Positions 11,697-13,090 of a stretch of DNA of 13,090 bases are shown here, in pieces. The stretch is taken from NCBI GenBank assembly GCA_022707945.1, contig JAKIZQ010000011.1, positions 2,247-15,336 on the forward strand. The letters run 5' to 3'. Below the pieces are notes generated by a model, which was not told the origin of the DNA, made no database searches, and was given only the letters and a program-made list of their open reading frames with translations. This DNA is from Bdellovibrionales bacterium. Lineage in GTDB: Bacteria; Bdellovibrionota; JAFGOL01. Every line of letters begins with the position of its first letter. The first letter of the stretch is position 1. Both the position numbers and the translations under genes were made by a program.

Positions 11697-13090
11697 GAAT
11701 TGAACGCTATTATTATTGTGGCGTCCCCTCTCTTTAATCTAAGCATGTTCATCCCTTTTTCTTTATAATGTTTATAGAAGCTGTTAACATCAGTTACTTT
11801 TTGTCTGTTAACTTCTAACACTACATCTCCTGCCTCTACACCCGCCATTGCCGCAGCAGAATCATCGTCTATTTTCTTGACTACAAGACCCTCATTAGTC
11901 TTTTCAAGATATATGCCTGTCTTTTTCACCTTATCAGATCCGCCCTTGGTATCGTCGGTACTAGCGTCATCAGATCTTTTTTCTGTAAGTACAACATTAA
12001 ATTTCTTTTTTGAATTATCCCTTATTACTTCTATAGGATAGGTTTTACCAGACTGCGCCCTTTTTACTGCAAGGCTAAGATCTAAAGCTGTTTTTATTTC
12101 CTGACCATCAAAAACAACGACCACATCATAGGGTTTTAGTCCTGCTTTTTGCGCAGGAGAATCCGGCATAACTTCTGTTATTAAAGCACCTTGCTCTACG
12201 TTCTTTAACTTCATACTGCCAGCTATCTCATCTGTGAGTTCAGATAAAGAAACTCCGAGCCATCCGTGTTTATGTACTATCTTTTCTCCTCTTGAAAGTC
12301 TTAACAGGTTTTGTTTGACGTTGTTAACAGGTATTGCAAAACCAATACCTTCTATTGGGATAAATCCCATCTGTCTGTTTATCGCCGTATTTATTCCTAT
12401 AACTTCTCCGTTTATATTAACAAGCGGTCCGCCAGAATTACCCGGATTTATTGCCGCATCTGTTTGTATAAAGTCGCTGTACATATTTATGTCTGGCAAT
12501 ATCCTGCCTTTTGCAGAAACTATTCCAACAGTAACAGTGTTAGATTGTCCAACTGGGTTACCTATTGCCATTACCCATTCACCAACTTCTGTTTTGGATG
12601 AATCCCCAAGGTACACAAAAGGAAGATCTTTTTTTGCATTTATCTTTATTAATGCAACGTCTATTTCTGGGTCTGAACCCATGAGTTTTGCTTCGTAGGT
12701 ACGACCATCTATAAGTTTAACACTTATCTTGTCTGCGTCCTGTATAACGTGGTTGTTGGTAACTATGTATCCATCCTTGTTTATTATAAAACCAGAACCA
12801 AGGGATGTACTTTTTCTTTCTCTTGGCATTTGTTGTCTTGGCCCCATTCGTCTACCCATGAACTGTTCAAGCATTTTGAACATTTCATCGTCGTAAAACC
12901 CCTGCTCTCTCATTTTAATTGTTTGAGAGGTAAAAATGTTAACGACCGCGGGGTTAACCTCTTTTGCAAGATCAACAAAAACATTCCTTGTTTTGTAGAT
13001 GTCTGAGTTTTTAAAATTAGCGACGTTCTGTTTTTTTTCGTACCAAACCTGTTGCGAGCTCAAATTAATAGGACTAAGAAAAAGTCCAAC
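11693..13090 (-). CDS. degP: HtrA/DegP-type periplasmic serine protease, partial (N-terminus beyond the right edge)
   Basis: Periplasmic protease/chaperone for misfolded envelope proteins. The frame is open to the window edge: upstream of the TTG at 13063 it still reads VGLFLSPIN, which looks like the end of a signal peptide or anchor, so the true start lies outside. Numbering from that TTG, the trypsin-like domain shows His105 (VTNNHVI), Asp135 (EIDVALIKI) and Ser210 (NPGNSGGP). A Met/Arg/Gln-rich LA-loop (51-84) precedes the core. PDZ1 follows (~265-355, GWLGVSLSEL), then a polar linker (~358-375) and PDZ2 (~376-456, AGVEAGDVVLEVN). Two PDZ domains fit DegP/DegQ rather than DegS. The TGA stop overlaps the ispE ATG as ATGA. 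The exact paralogue (DegP, DegQ or MucD) is not decidable here. Confidence 0.94.
   Translation of the reverse strand, partial: VGLFLSPINLSSQQVWYEKKQNVANFKNSDIYKTRNVFVDLAKEVNPAVVNIFTSQTIKMREQGFYDDEMFKMLEQFMGRRMGPRQQMPRERKSTSLGSGFIINKDGYIVTNNHVIQDADKISVKLIDGRTYEAKLMGSDPEIDVALIKINAKKDLPFVYLGDSSKTEVGEWVMAIGNPVGQSNTVTVGIVSAKGRILPDINMYSDFIQTDAAINPGNSGGPLVNINGEVIGINTAINRQMGFIPIEGIGFAIPVNNVKQNLLRLSRGEKIVHKHGWLGVSLSELTDEIAGSMKLKNVEQGALITEVMPDSPAQKAGLKPYDVVVVFDGQEIKTALDLSLAVKRAQSGKTYPIEVIRDNSKKKFNVVLTEKRSDDASTDDTKGGSDKVKKTGIYLEKTNEGLVVKKIDDDSAAAMAGVEAGDVVLEVNRQKVTDVNSFYKHYKEKGMNMLRLKRGDATIIIAFNS

Noticed and set aside
13061..13063. TTG at 13063 as the start of the HtrA protease.
   Set aside because: The frame stays open to the window edge and the residues before it look like the end of a signal peptide; there is no Shine-Dalgarno. 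The gene is cut by the window.

Overview
The window is a dense, AT-rich stretch of bacterial core genome with almost no intergenic space and no stretch over 300 bases lacking a gene. I see no insertion sequence, prophage, CRISPR array, integron or plasmid module. The gene set points to a free-living-type bacterium with a cell envelope and periplasm: HtrA/Deg protease, NfeD plus stomatin-like protein, Rho, SpoVG and a type-4 Fe-S uracil-DNA glycosylase. The order ispE-spoVG-(tRNA-Gln)-prs-rplY/ctc-pth matches, with insertions removed, the ispE-spoVG-prs-ctc-spoVC order of Bacillus, and similar blocks occur in Deltaproteobacteria-like lineages. My best guess is an AT-rich deltaproteobacterium-like or related deep Gram-negative lineage; this is inference with low confidence.

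Layout. Block A (minus strand, right to left, about 6970 to 1) reads rho, an MBL-fold hydrolase, uracil-DNA glycosylase, nfeD, slipin and ftsK. Gaps are 10 nt or less, or ATGA overlaps, except before ftsK. FtsK runs off the left edge. Block B (plus strand, 6954-8093) diverges from rho. It holds a stand-alone protein resembling the N-terminal domain of M17 leucyl aminopeptidases, then a ComF-type phosphoribosyltransferase. Block C (minus strand, 13090 to 8080) reads htrA/degP (cut by the right edge), ispE, spoVG, tRNA-Gln(UUG), prs, rplY and pth. Its last gene overlaps comF tail to tail by 14 nt.

How the genes fit together. Block A combines transcription termination (Rho), uracil excision, a probable thiol-ester or metabolite hydrolase, the NfeD/slipin membrane quality-control pair and the chromosome translocase FtsK. 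Block C combines envelope protein quality control, isoprenoid precursor synthesis, PRPP synthesis and translation functions (tRNA-Gln, ribosomal protein L25, peptidyl-tRNA hydrolase).

The interesting signals lie inside this ordinary content. (1) ispE carries an in-frame UGA at the second glycine of its conserved GSG motif. The reading frame continues intact for 34 more codons and ends in an ATGA overlap with spoVG. (2) A 16-bp hairpin covers the Shine-Dalgarno sequence of ftsK, with a perfect TATAAT at its tip. (3) A perfect 11-bp palindrome that looks like a two-way intrinsic terminator is written into the catalytic-histidine codons of pth. (4) An orphan M17 N-terminal domain protein faces rho across overlapping promoter-like elements and has no visible ribosome binding site.
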